Assembly (NCBI GenBank): GCA_965247075.1
Contig: CBDFGK010000003.1
Coordinates: 1,178,001-1,242,000 of the forward strand
Source: CBDFGK01 sp965247075
Lineage (GTDB): Bacteria; Pseudomonadota; Gammaproteobacteria; Pseudomonadales; Halieaceae
Direction: 5' to 3'
Length of the DNA stretch: 64,000 nt
This document shows positions 56,211-64,000 of the stretch, piece after piece. The number at the start of each line of letters is the position of its first letter. Position 1 is the stretch's first letter. The notes under the pieces were generated by a model that was not told where the DNA came from, did not search any database, and saw only the letters and a list, made by a program, of their open reading frames with translations. A program made the translations under genes and the position numbers.

Positions 56211-57226
56211 TGCTCAACCTCTCTTGTGTCAATACGAGTGACATAAGCCAAACCTTTTTTACCAAGATAAAAACTGGATACACCCGCATTTTCGATTTTG
56301 ATTTGGATGTCCTTAGCTCTTTCTCTACTTATATTAAGATTAATCTCTAGTGTTCCACGGGCTTTGGTCATAAGCGATGTTACTTCACCAATTCCTTTTA
56401 TTCTCTGTTTGAGAATATACGGATTGCCCCAGATTTTCTTTTTCCCCCCCGTGGTAAAACGCACCATAAAATCTTTTTTAGTAAAGCCTCTTTTAGAAAT
56501 ACCGCTAATACCACCTGCCTTAGTTGTGGCAGAATCCATATTAAATCGCTTAGAAAGTCTTTGTAATTGTAGATAAAGCGATGAGCAGTATAAACTAATC
56601 GGCACAATTTCGCCTTTTTTATTAAGATACTCGATGCCCTTAAAAGATTTTTGCAATTCCTCAACCGCCTTGTTTGCCATCCCTCCATTTAAAATCGCTC
56701 TTGTCTTGTTTAAAATCTCTAGCTCTGAAATAATGGTCATTGGGTCAGTTTGAATGTCTGATGATACCTTTTCATTTGAGACAATAAACTTGCATAAGGC
56801 ATCAAAATCTAGTGCCAAAATACCCCAAAACTCAGCAGAATAATCAGAATTAAATACAGCATCGTTAGTTTTGATTGCACCTGTAAAAGAGTTTTGGTCT
56901 TCACTGCCCGTAATATTTCTAATAAAAATTATTTCGTTAGTAATTAGTGGTGAATCCTTAAACAACTCAACACCAGTATCAATATCTTTGAAAAAATAAT
57001 TTTCATCTTTCCTAGACTGATAAAGTTTGCGTTGATCGCCAATCAGCCTATTTAAAATACCCATAACCGTATCATTAGTTATCGATTGGGTTTTAAAATT
57101 GCCTTCTTTTTTTAATTCAGTCATAGAACCAATAAATTTACGGCCTTTTTTAGGCAATGGCTCATTATTACTTCCTGCTAAAAAAGAATTGCGCCAACAA
57201 GAATCATAGGAAATATCTATTTTCAT
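56207..57226 (-). CDS. cas5fv: Cas5fv, type I-F2 backbone-capping subunit
   Basis: A 339-residue protein in the place and length range of Shewanella putrefaciens Cas5fv. It begins MKIDISYDSCWRNSFLAGS, typical of this subtype, and contains GGISGISKRGFTKKDFM and FTTGGKKKIWGN. In the minimal I-Fv Cascade, which lacks large and small subunits, Cas5fv caps the 5' handle of the crRNA and takes over PAM recognition. The ATG overlaps the Cas7fv stop by four bases. No other Cascade subunit is encoded, which defines the subtype. Confidence 0.85.
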   Translation of the reverse strand: MKIDISYDSCWRNSFLAGSNNEPLPKKGRKFIGSMTELKKEGNFKTQSITNDTVMGILNRLIGDQRKLYQSRKDENYFFKDIDTGVELFKDSPLITNEIIFIRNITGSEDQNSFTGAIKTNDAVFNSDYSAEFWGILALDFDALCKFIVSNEKVSSDIQTDPMTIISELEILNKTRAILNGGMANKAVEELQKSFKGIEYLNKKGEIVPISLYCSSLYLQLQRLSKRFNMDSATTKAGGISGISKRGFTKKDFMVRFTTGGKKKIWGNPYILKQRIKGIGEVTSLMTKARGTLEINLNISRERAKDIQIKIENAGVSSFYLGKKGLAYVTRIDTREVEQ

Positions 57227-58236
57227 AACTTATTCCTACTTCGCATAAAATAAACGGCATACTCACCGCTAGGTTGTGGATTTGTTGATTCGCCTTGTTT
57301 AATTCGCATCATTTTATGACTATCGTTATAATCAACTTCTACGCTATCGACATACATATGTGATTTTGCTTGACGAATTGAAAGCTCTCTTATCATTTGT
57401 AAAGTATGTTCTACTAATGCGGTAACAGCATCATTATTAAGCAGAATACCATTTTCGCCTTCTTCAAAAATAGTACCGCCACGAACATAGTTTGCATGAA
57501 AGACAGCTTGTGGACTTAGGGTAGGATTGAGCTCTTGAATAAAACCCTGTACGGTTTGCGCGACTTCTTCGCCTTGCCCATCTGTAATGACCATTGCACA
57601 GCGATCAAACTTTTTGTCCAGTGAAATAAACTGCAATTGCTCAATACTGATTGAGCCATAAGAAGTGTATTTGGTATCGCCAAAAGTTGTTTTTGAGAAA
57701 AACGAAGTGCTTGATTTGGCTTTTGTTTTTCCCCCATTATCTTCCTTCGTCGCCTCTTTATCTGCTTTTGTTCCAGACCTACCCATTTGCTCAAAATTAC
57801 CATTGCCCAATTTATCAACAAAATCTTCCAGCAATAATGGGCTGGTTCTTTTATTTTGACCTATATTTGGCAGAACATAACCCCTAACAAGGCCTGTAAT
57901 TGATGCGATCAAATTTTTCATATTGCTTACTGTTGCATAATGTAAATCAAATGCTTGATTTCTAAACAAATGATGACGAATACAGTTTTGACTGATATAA
58001 AGCGGTGTTTTTTTGAAATCAATGTCCTCAGCATATTTGTATTTGGGTTTTCCATCCTCCCAATGACCAGTAATATTCGAATATCCTCGTAATTTTGGCA
58101 AAGAGTGGTTAGTGACCTTTTTATCCTTTCCCTCTACACGAATATTTAGTTCTGTTGGCCCATTCCAGTTGACCACGCCATGACCTACTGCGGCGATTTT
58201 AAAATCGACACTTTTTATACCTGTTACTTTTTTCAT
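57223..58236 (-). CDS. cas7fv: Cas7fv, type I-F2 backbone subunit
   Basis: A 337-residue protein closely similar to Shewanella Cas7fv: KVTGIKSVDFKIAAVGHGVV, TPLYISQNCIRHHLFRNQAF, TSPLLLEDFVDKLGNGNFEQ, SISIEQLQFISLDKKFDRCA. Several copies should wrap the spacer part of the crRNA. A lysine/glutamate-rich insertion (TKADKEATKEDNGGKTKAK) is longer than in the Shewanella protein as I recall it. It begins two bases after the Cas3 stop. Confidence 0.92.
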   Translation of the reverse strand: MKKVTGIKSVDFKIAAVGHGVVNWNGPTELNIRVEGKDKKVTNHSLPKLRGYSNITGHWEDGKPKYKYAEDIDFKKTPLYISQNCIRHHLFRNQAFDLHYATVSNMKNLIASITGLVRGYVLPNIGQNKRTSPLLLEDFVDKLGNGNFEQMGRSGTKADKEATKEDNGGKTKAKSSTSFFSKTTFGDTKYTSYGSISIEQLQFISLDKKFDRCAMVITDGQGEEVAQTVQGFIQELNPTLSPQAVFHANYVRGGTIFEEGENGILLNNDAVTALVEHTLQMIRELSIRQAKSHMYVDSVEVDYNDSHKMMRIKQGESTNPQPSGEYAVYFMRSRNKL

Positions 58237-58238
58237 AA

Positions 58239-60839
58239 TTACTCTCCTTTGAATTTATTGATTGAAACAGCCCCGATGGGCTGGTTCTTTCCGATTGCAT
58301 AATAAATTGCATACGAACAGGGTTGCGCTTCCACTTTTTTTAAGTCATCTGGAGTGTAGCTCAAATAGATGGGAGTTTCTGGTGTTCTTGCCGCATTAAG
58401 TAGCTCGTTGTTATTGTGAGGTTTTCTAGCATCATCTTTGATGTTGTGATGTTTTTTAACCATGAATGCCAATAAGTCTTGATCGCTATCGCCATAACCA
58501 CAAATAGGTCCTACTGGCATGGTGAGGCTATCTTTTGCATCGTTTTCTTCACAGGCATACTCATTCGGGAACTTTTCTTTGCCATTTCTAATATTCCACA
58601 CCGCCATTTGCACAAAACGATTATTACCTCTTAATGAATGTTTTTTGATTTTAATATTTTCTTTATTTTGTTTTTTGGGTATTTCTAATGGATCGTAAAT
58701 ATTGTTGTTAATATTCCTAACGCCTTCTTTTAACGAATCTTCTAAATCTTGTTTAATTAACTGATTGTCGCTATCGTAAAAATCTTGATACCATTTATAT
58801 AACTCGTTAATAGTTACGGTTTTATCATCCTCTAATTTATTATCTAAAAATTCAAACCACACTTTCGCGCTTTGTAAAATATACATACTCGCCAGAAATT
58901 TGGCAGAATTACCACTTTGTTTTCCCTTTTTTACTCCTTTGGTTATTGCTATGGTATAAGTTGCATTGTCATGTTCTGCAAAACGATTTAACCTACCCAT
59001 TCGTTGTAAAAAATTCTCAGCACAAGTCATCTCACCTATCATCTTTTTGCCGCTAATATTTAAAGAAGCTTGAATAATTGGACCGGCTCGCAAAACCTTA
59101 TCTTTGCTGCCGTCTTGCTTAAAAGTATTGATGACTTTATCAAAAATTCGTCGCTTATCCGTTGTCTTAAATTTAGCATGAATTAAAATTGTGTTCTCTT
59201 GATTATTAATAAAACTTTTTTGTGCTCTGGTTGTAGTATTGCTAATCACAAAAGTATTGGTTTCTTGTTTTTTATAAAGCGGGTTTGTTTCATTCTCTGA
59301 ATTTTCATCATAACCAGCAAACTCAATTTTATAAGGTCTGCTGTTAAAACTATCAATGCCTTTAATATCGTGTTCATCTATGCCTAAAAAATCTCGGACA
59401 AATAAATAATGCGGCGTGGCTGATACCAGTAATGTATTCGGTGGTTTGTTATTATTTTGCTGTAATTGTTTACACTTTATAAGTTCAGCAAAAAGCATAT
59501 TAAAACCAGACATATTTACATATTCGTGAAACTCATCAAAAACAGCGTGAGAGTCCATATAAGTAGCCAATATATCTATTTGGCGATGGGTAGTAATACT
59601 ATTAACCATTTGATCAATGGTGGTTATTACAATATCCCCTGAAAAAGGCTCGCCGTCTGAATTATCTGCTTTTTTCCCGCTCGGATGAATTTGCTTATAT
59701 TCGCCAGTATAAATTTCTATTTTTGCATCGGGTAGATACTCTTGTGAAGTTAAATCTTTGAATAAATTTTGACAAATCTGCACTCTCGGACAAATCCATA
59801 AAATCTTTTTAGCATTGGTTTTATTTGCCCACTCTAGGGCAATTTTTGTTTTACCACATCCTGCAGGACCTCTTAAAACTCCAATTTTAACTTCTTCATC
59901 TGCTAAGTATTTTGCTGTATTTGCTCGTTCTTGATTGCGTTGACTATTTGGATATTTTTTATCAAAGCCATCTAAGCAAGTTTTAATATCTGATTTTAAA
60001 TTTCTAGCTTTTGATAATGCTTCATCCAACAAAGATTCTAAACTACGATTATTAATATGTTCTTGTAATTCATCACTATTCAAACTAGATACCAATCTAT
60101 CAGCAGTTACAACAGCGGTTCTGATTAGATTGTTTTTTGCATTGATTGTTATTTGATTAGAGTAATCTGTAATTTGACTTTTTTCTTCATATGCTTTGTA
60201 TTTTGGATGCTCAATACCTTCTAAGTTATACTCGAAATCACCCGTTGGAATATCCAATGTTTTGAGTGTAATAAGATTTTCATTTTCTGAAAAATAATTT
60301 TCATTCAGTTGATTGACTTGGTTTATCAAAACCCTAGTATTTGTAAATAATGGTTGATAATTTTCTAAATTATTTTTTAATTTATCAAAAATAATGCTTA
60401 ATGTTTTAAATTCATCCTTTCTAATTGGTTTAGCGTGATGCCAAAAAATAGCATGTTTTATAATATCTTTGTCACAGTTATCAAAGTTTGTCACATCTGC
60501 TAAAAGATGATGCAAAAGTGTGGATACTTCATTATGTCTTGGGTGTTTTTGCCATGAAAATTTACCCGATTGTTTGTCGTTGTGAACGCCTTCTTCTGGC
60601 ACGATTAAATTTGGATTTTGCTTATTGATTTCCTTATCTAGCCAGTCCTGAAAAGATGGGTCTAGCTTGCCAACATCATGCCAGCAACCAGCAATAAAAG
60701 CCTGCTTTGGCAGTTTTTCAACCGGTGCTATTTTTTGCATTAAAGTTTTTGATACTAACCCAACAGCAAACAAATGCTGGTCTAATAGTTGTTTTTTAGT
60801 ATTTGCATATATTTTTCCGGGTCTATCCGGGTTTCCCAA
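58239..60839 (-). CDS. cas3: Cas3 part of split Cas2-3 (HD nuclease and helicase)
   Basis: An 866-residue frame that starts with a TTG in the insertion sequence end and reads into Cas3 at KIYANTKKQLL. It carries the HD nuclease motif CWHDVGK (His54/Asp55), Walker A GPAGCGKTK near residue 315, motif II DEFHE, motif III SATPH and motif VI QRMGRLNRF. It nicks and degrades target DNA recruited by Cascade. In type I-F it is normally fused to Cas2. Here the fusion is interrupted at 60818; a candidate internal start is Met34 (60740), but that would lose His22, a possible HD-site ligand. No good ribosome site precedes either start. Confidence 0.87.
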   Translation of the reverse strand: MGNPDRPGKIYANTKKQLLDQHLFAVGLVSKTLMQKIAPVEKLPKQAFIAGCWHDVGKLDPSFQDWLDKEINKQNPNLIVPEEGVHNDKQSGKFSWQKHPRHNEVSTLLHHLLADVTNFDNCDKDIIKHAIFWHHAKPIRKDEFKTLSIIFDKLKNNLENYQPLFTNTRVLINQVNQLNENYFSENENLITLKTLDIPTGDFEYNLEGIEHPKYKAYEEKSQITDYSNQITINAKNNLIRTAVVTADRLVSSLNSDELQEHINNRSLESLLDEALSKARNLKSDIKTCLDGFDKKYPNSQRNQERANTAKYLADEEVKIGVLRGPAGCGKTKIALEWANKTNAKKILWICPRVQICQNLFKDLTSQEYLPDAKIEIYTGEYKQIHPSGKKADNSDGEPFSGDIVITTIDQMVNSITTHRQIDILATYMDSHAVFDEFHEYVNMSGFNMLFAELIKCKQLQQNNNKPPNTLLVSATPHYLFVRDFLGIDEHDIKGIDSFNSRPYKIEFAGYDENSENETNPLYKKQETNTFVISNTTTRAQKSFINNQENTILIHAKFKTTDKRRIFDKVINTFKQDGSKDKVLRAGPIIQASLNISGKKMIGEMTCAENFLQRMGRLNRFAEHDNATYTIAITKGVKKGKQSGNSAKFLASMYILQSAKVWFEFLDNKLEDDKTVTINELYKWYQDFYDSDNQLIKQDLEDSLKEGVRNINNNIYDPLEIPKKQNKENIKIKKHSLRGNNRFVQMAVWNIRNGKEKFPNEYACEENDAKDSLTMPVGPICGYGDSDQDLLAFMVKKHHNIKDDARKPHNNNELLNAARTPETPIYLSYTPDDLKKVEAQPCSYAIYYAIGKNQPIGAVSINKFKGE

Positions 60840-60899
60840 CGAGTTTTTTGAAAAAATTCTGTTATTGAAAAACTATCCGAATACCCCTGGACTTTCCCC

Positions 60900-61090
60900 G
60901 GCGTAGTGTGGGCAGGCGGTGGGTTAGTGTGGGTAACCGGTGGTATGTGAGGCACGAACATTCCACGGGTTATCCACATGATCACCTCGCCAGGGATGGC
61001 GGGGTGAAATCCACGGCCTGTCCACACGGAGTCCGGCTGACAGATGTCGGGGTTCTTTTACCCACAGTTATCCCCGAGGACCCGAACTTC
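60900..61090 (+). promoter_or_regulatory. DnaA-box-like cluster in the ISL3 5' region
   Basis: The perfect DnaA box TTATCCACA is at 60970-60978; one-mismatch relatives are TTACCCACA at 61058-61066 and (reversed) 60928-60936, and CTGTCCACA at 61018-61026. Four such 9-mers in about 150 bp upstream of the transposase are more than expected by chance. A binding function is not shown. The rest of 60840-61184 carries no accepted gene. Confidence 0.4.
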
Positions 61091-61184
61091 CCCATCATTT
61101 CATGTTGATGCAATGACTTGAATTCACACGTAAACACGGGCTTCATCCCCGCTGTAGATTACCGTCAACAAAAAGGAGAAGCCC

Positions 61185-62429
61185 GTGAGCAACCTGAAGT
61201 TGCTGTATAAGATATTACGCCTCAAAGGTATGAAAATCACCCAGTTCTGGTTCAAAAACCGCAACAAGGAACTGCATCTGGCGGTCAAGCCCTACAAGAA
61301 TGGCTGCCGCTGCCCCGAATGTGAACGGCGCTGCCGGATTGTGCGTCATACGACCGAGCTGCGCCGGTGGGAGGATCTCACACTCATGGGGATGAAGGTC
61401 TTGCTCTGGTATGCCCCAAAGGAGATCTGCTGCCCAACGCACGGGCGGGTGCAGGAGACGATCCCCTGGGCGCCAGCCTATTCACGTATCACCTACCGAC
61501 TGGAGTGGCGGATCTGCTCCCTGTGCCAGATCATGACCCAGAAGGCCGCCGCCGAGATTCTGGTGATGCCTTCCTCCACCCTGTCCGACCTGCTGCACCG
61601 GATCATCACGCGGGTGCGCCACGGCCATAAAATCCGTGGCCTGGTCACTCTCGGCGTCGACGAGATTTCCTTCTTGAAGGGCCGCAAATTCGCCACACTC
61701 GTCTATGATCTGGACCGCTCTCGTATCTTGTGGGTGGGCCTGGGAAAAGGCCGCGAGACCATTGACCGCTTCTTCAACGAACACCTGAGCAAGGGGCAGA
61801 AAGCACGCATCCTGTGGGCCAGTTGTGACATGAGTCGCGCCTATACCGGGGCCATTGAACATCACTGCCCCAACGCCACGCTCATCATCGACCGCTTCCA
61901 TGTCGTCAAGGCGCTGAACCAGGCTGTGGATGAGGTGCGCAAGGACGAGTGGCGTGCCCTCGATACCGGGGGGCGCAAGGCGATCAAGGGCCTGCGATGG
62001 CTGCTCAGCATGCACTCGAGCCATCGCACCAAGAGACAGTCTCGATTCCTCAATAGCTTGCGCAACTCCAATCGGCGTATCCACCGAGCCTGGGTGCTCA
62101 AGGACGAGTTCGAACACATCTGGAATTACCGTTATCGTGGCTCAGCTGAGAAGTTCCTGAAACGCTGGATGACCACCGCCCTGCGTAGCCGTATCCCCTC
62201 GTTGCGCCAATTTGTCACCACGGTGCGAAATTACTTTGATAACATCGTCGCGTTCACCGATAGAAACCTGACCAATGCCGTCGGTGAAGGCCTGAACCGC
62301 ATTGTCAAAATCGTCAAGAACCGAGCGTCTGGATATCGTAACCTGCACAACTTCGCCGACATGATTTACCTGACCGTTGGCGACCTCGATATTCCTGCGC
62401 ATATTCCCAGCGATTTACGTACACTGTGA
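61185..62429 (+). CDS. ISL3-family transposase, full length
   Basis: A 414-residue DDE transposase starting GTG after an aaggaga ribosome site. Zinc finger CRCPECERRC near residue 42, helix-turn-helix-like region, catalytic Asp159 (VDEISF), Asp215 (CDMSRAY) and Glu368 (VGEGLNR) are as expected for ISL3, but I have assigned the triad by eye. It should cut and rejoin its own element with 8-bp target duplications. Its direction is opposite to cas1-cas6f. Confidence 0.93.
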   Translation: MSNLKLLYKILRLKGMKITQFWFKNRNKELHLAVKPYKNGCRCPECERRCRIVRHTTELRRWEDLTLMGMKVLLWYAPKEICCPTHGRVQETIPWAPAYSRITYRLEWRICSLCQIMTQKAAAEILVMPSSTLSDLLHRIITRVRHGHKIRGLVTLGVDEISFLKGRKFATLVYDLDRSRILWVGLGKGRETIDRFFNEHLSKGQKARILWASCDMSRAYTGAIEHHCPNATLIIDRFHVVKALNQAVDEVRKDEWRALDTGGRKAIKGLRWLLSMHSSHRTKRQSRFLNSLRNSNRRIHRAWVLKDEFEHIWNYRYRGSAEKFLKRWMTTALRSRIPSLRQFVTTVRNYFDNIVAFTDRNLTNAVGEGLNRIVKIVKNRASGYRNLHNFADMIYLTVGDLDIPAHIPSDLRTL

Positions 62430-62470
62430 GTAAGGTCCTAATCTCTATAAAACAGCATCAGGATCGTATT

Positions 62471-62818
62471 TCATTGGTTGGGAGATCCGGATATAGCCAT
62501 TTTTCCCATTGTTATTTCCCCTATAAATTTATCTTGACTAGTATAGTTCACAGGCACCACACCTTGTTCATTAAACTTATTCCTGTTCCCCACCACCCAA
62601 AGAAACTGCGAGCGGCTGCGGCTTCTGATCCAGTGACATGCAACGGCGGTATTTTTGCTGGCGGTCTTTCTCAGCAGTTTTTTTACCGCGCTCAACCCCT
62701 CATTGGTAATAACGGTTTGCCAGGTATTATCACCTATGCGATTGGCAAAGCTGTCCAGTACCCGCCGGGTTCGGTTGAGGGCTTTTTTCTCGCATTGTGA
62801 AACAAAGGTGACCATCAT
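62471..62818 (-). CDS. Cas2 part of split Cas2-3
   Basis: A 115-residue frame that is the N-terminal Cas2-like domain of type I-F Cas2-3: VSQCEKKALNRTRRVLDSF, RIGDNTWQTVITNEGL, KNTAVACHWIR. The last nine residues come from the inserted element. In the intact protein Cas2 pairs with Cas1 for spacer capture. The ATG overlaps the cas1 stop by four bases. Codon 107 is split exactly at the insertion site. Confidence 0.88.
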   Translation of the reverse strand: MMVTFVSQCEKKALNRTRRVLDSFANRIGDNTWQTVITNEGLSAVKKLLRKTASKNTAVACHWIRSRSRSQFLWVVGNRNKFNEQGVVPVNYTSQDKFIGEITMGKMAISGSPNQ

Positions 62819-63777
62819 GCGGCTTCACCTTTGTTTTCGTGGTGCTGTAAGGCTATGGTTTTTACCTGCTCAAACATAAAATCCAGCGCTTTGTGATCGG
62901 TAAATGCTTGCAGGCATTGCTGGCGAAATTCCTGTTCGGTGGCGCCTTCCTTGGCGCAGATAAATGACCAGGGCAGTACCAGCGTGTCTTTTATTAAGTC
63001 CGCCACATCAAACACCAGTGCGCCACGACGAGTTTTGCCGTGCATGACGGCGAAGCCGTGGGGGATGCCCAACACCCATAGCGTGGTTGCGGCCAACCCA
63101 TAAGCCAGATAGTTGCCGTGGTTCAAAAAGGCATTGGCAGTATCGACTGATTCTCTTTCACGCACAAAATCGCCATGTTTAGTTCTGCCGGCGGCTATTT
63201 TGTAAAGCCGTTTGGTGAGGTCGGCTTCAATTTGGAATAACTTGCTGATTTTTTGTGCCTGTTCGATTTTGGCACGAGTATTATGTAGCACGGACGTTAT
63301 ATTTTCATCATGACTATTAAATCCCGCATCTATCAAGTCACGGTCTTTTGACCAGATCGTATGCATAAACTGAATACGTGCCGTTTGAAATTGCCTGGCC
63401 GCCGACAGACGTTTTTGCTCGTCAAACCAGAAGTTCATCCAGCCCTGGACATATTCGGTAGGACGATATTCGCTTTGGGGTGACAGCCATTCAATCTCGG
63501 TGGCCATGAGCAGGGGTGTGCCGCCGCCGCCACAGAAGCCGACCAACACACCGGCCTGGGCCAGCATACGCATGGCGGCCTGGGTGATGGAGGTGCCGGT
63601 TCCCAATAGCAAGCAGGTGGTATTGGCTATCGGAATATTCCAGTACTGGCTTTCATTTTTGGCTTCCGTGAGATACAGCACGCGCCCATCTTTTTGCATC
63701 ACTCGGCATTTTTCCAAGTAATAGATATTGGCGCGTTTGGAATGCAGGATGGCTTTTAGGTCGGTTAATTGTTCCAT
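62815..63777 (-). CDS. cas1: Cas1, type I-F adaptation integrase
   Basis: A 320-residue Cas1 of subtype I-F. GVLVGFCGGGGTPLLMATEI, LNHGNYLAYGLAATTLWVLG and MHGKTRRGALVFDVADLIKD include the conserved Glu, His and Asp metal residues. It integrates protospacers into the leader end of the array with Cas2. The frame has an in-frame TTG at 63789, but the ATG at 63777 follows a gggaaaagg ribosome site and is used. It is the first gene of the cas operon and overlaps the Cas2 start. Confidence 0.93.
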   Translation of the reverse strand: MEQLTDLKAILHSKRANIYYLEKCRVMQKDGRVLYLTEAKNESQYWNIPIANTTCLLLGTGTSITQAAMRMLAQAGVLVGFCGGGGTPLLMATEIEWLSPQSEYRPTEYVQGWMNFWFDEQKRLSAARQFQTARIQFMHTIWSKDRDLIDAGFNSHDENITSVLHNTRAKIEQAQKISKLFQIEADLTKRLYKIAAGRTKHGDFVRERESVDTANAFLNHGNYLAYGLAATTLWVLGIPHGFAVMHGKTRRGALVFDVADLIKDTLVLPWSFICAKEGATEQEFRQQCLQAFTDHKALDFMFEQVKTIALQHHENKGEAA

Positions 63778-63892
63778 GCCTTTTCCCAAAATAGGCTGTG
63801 CATATCTTGTTTTTTCCAGCTTTTAAATTATCTGACTCATGATTTTTACACCCTCGTATGCTCATCGGGTGAAGTTGTAGAAGAGATATAGA

Positions 63893-63922
63893 AGTATAAA
63901 GCGCATGGCTACGTAAAAACAA
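63893..63922 (-). promoter_or_regulatory. Candidate cas operon promoter
   Basis: On the minus strand a TATACT -10 box (63893-63898) lies 18 bases from a weak -35 TTGTTT (63917-63922), 116 bp upstream of cas1. The remaining bases from 63778 to the window end hold no gene that I accept. The assignment is weak. Confidence 0.3.
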
Positions 63923-64000
63923 TCCCACCCACCCCTGAATCGAAATCCAAACTAATCCTGTTATTCACGCCGTGGTTATCCGCGGGAAAATAGACATTGT

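Larger units (their letters stand above)
60819..62498 (+). mobile_element. ISL3-family insertion sequence, full copy, inside cas2-3
   Basis: The element is 1680 bp, with the same terminal repeats as the copy in the array (GGGTCTATCC at 60819, GGATATAGCC ending at 62498) and flanked by the 8-bp direct repeat ATTTTTCC at 60811-60818 and 62499-62506. Its transposase points against the cas operon. Matched flanking duplications show that this copy inserted independently of the one in the array. Confidence 0.95.

Noticed and set aside
53637..61108. A 66-codon frame in the 5' region of both ISL3 copies (53637-53837 and 60908-61108)
   Set aside because: It lies in GTG-rich DnaA-box-like sequence, has no ribosome site that I can see, and resembles no protein. 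Identity of the two copies only reflects the shared element.
52430..62498. A composite transposon formed by the two ISL3 copies carrying the cas genes
   Set aside because: Each copy has its own matched 8-bp duplication, so they inserted separately; the outer ends do not share a duplication.
50092..63777. A CRISPR-associated transposon (type I-F3, Tn7-like)
   Set aside because: I-F3 systems lack cas1 and cas3 and carry tniQ and tnsABC. Here cas1 and Cas3 are present and there is no tniQ or tns gene.
1..64000. tRNA and rRNA genes
   Set aside because: I looked for typical tRNA cloverleaf ends (GGTTCGANTCC) and rRNA signatures and saw none; a covariance search could still find a divergent one.

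Overview
This window is chromosomal DNA of a GC-rich (roughly 55-58 % by eye) marine-type gammaproteobacterium. It carries a Marinobacter-like alcohol-forming fatty acyl-CoA reductase, gshA, acpH, dsbB, an Rsd/AlgQ regulator, an ABC-F ATPase of the YheS type, a two-subunit VC_2705-type sodium/solute symporter, DUF3604 lipoproteins and many acyl-CoA or aldehyde-metabolism genes. I cannot name the species; an oligotrophic marine lineage near OM60/NOR5, Spongiibacter or Marinobacter is an inference.

Layout. 1-20 kb is a metabolic and envelope region: acyl-CoA reductase, DNA glycosylase, sulfatase, glyoxalase II, a DUF3604 lipoprotein, an aspartic protease, a large DUF4214 protein, a DUF885 peptidase, an NhaC antiporter and a YbdG-type MscS channel. 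20-30 kb holds a CoxE-like VWA protein, the DUF4212/sodium symporter pair, a PHP-domain lipoprotein, an LLM oxidoreductase and an aminoglycoside-phosphotransferase-fold protein. 29.9-33.1 kb is a compact gshA-acpH-dsbB-rsd run. 33-50 kb holds an FKBP lipoprotein, YheS, an ArsM-like methyltransferase, a second DUF3604 protein, a VTT-flavoprotein fusion, thioredoxin, a permease, an aldehyde dehydrogenase, an enoyl-CoA hydratase and an M1 aminopeptidase. Decayed genes are frequent: a BBE-type oxidase tail, an internally deleted malonyl-CoA decarboxylase, a P450 tail, a cytochrome c fragment, a frameshifted acyl-CoA dehydrogenase fragment and a DUF3604 fragment. Palindromic repeats with GGGGTCAGAG ends are scattered between genes, and two supply the stop codon of the preceding gene.

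50.1-63.8 kb is a complete type I-F2 (I-Fv) CRISPR-Cas locus on the minus strand: cas1, cas2-3, cas7fv, cas5fv and cas6f, then an AT-rich leader with a consensus IHF site, then an array of 63 repeats (the last degenerate) and 62 spacers. It has been hit twice by one ISL3-family insertion sequence. The full-length copy (1680 bp) lies inside cas2-3, between the Cas2 domain and the HD-nuclease/helicase. Removing it with one 8-bp target duplication restores a single in-frame gene of about 963 codons. The second copy (1497 bp) lies inside one spacer, and its removal restores a 32-nt spacer. That copy has an in-frame 183-bp deletion removing a predicted catalytic aspartate of its transposase.

How the locus should work: Cas1 with the Cas2 domain integrates new spacers beside the IHF-bent leader, Cas6f cuts the transcript, Cas7fv and Cas5fv form the minimal I-Fv Cascade without large or small subunits, and Cas3 destroys the target. 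With the insertion, Cas2 and Cas3 could be made only as separate polypeptides, as in most other type I systems. Base composition also changes within cas2-3: the adaptation half is host-like and the interference half is AT-rich, suggesting an operon assembled from two sources.
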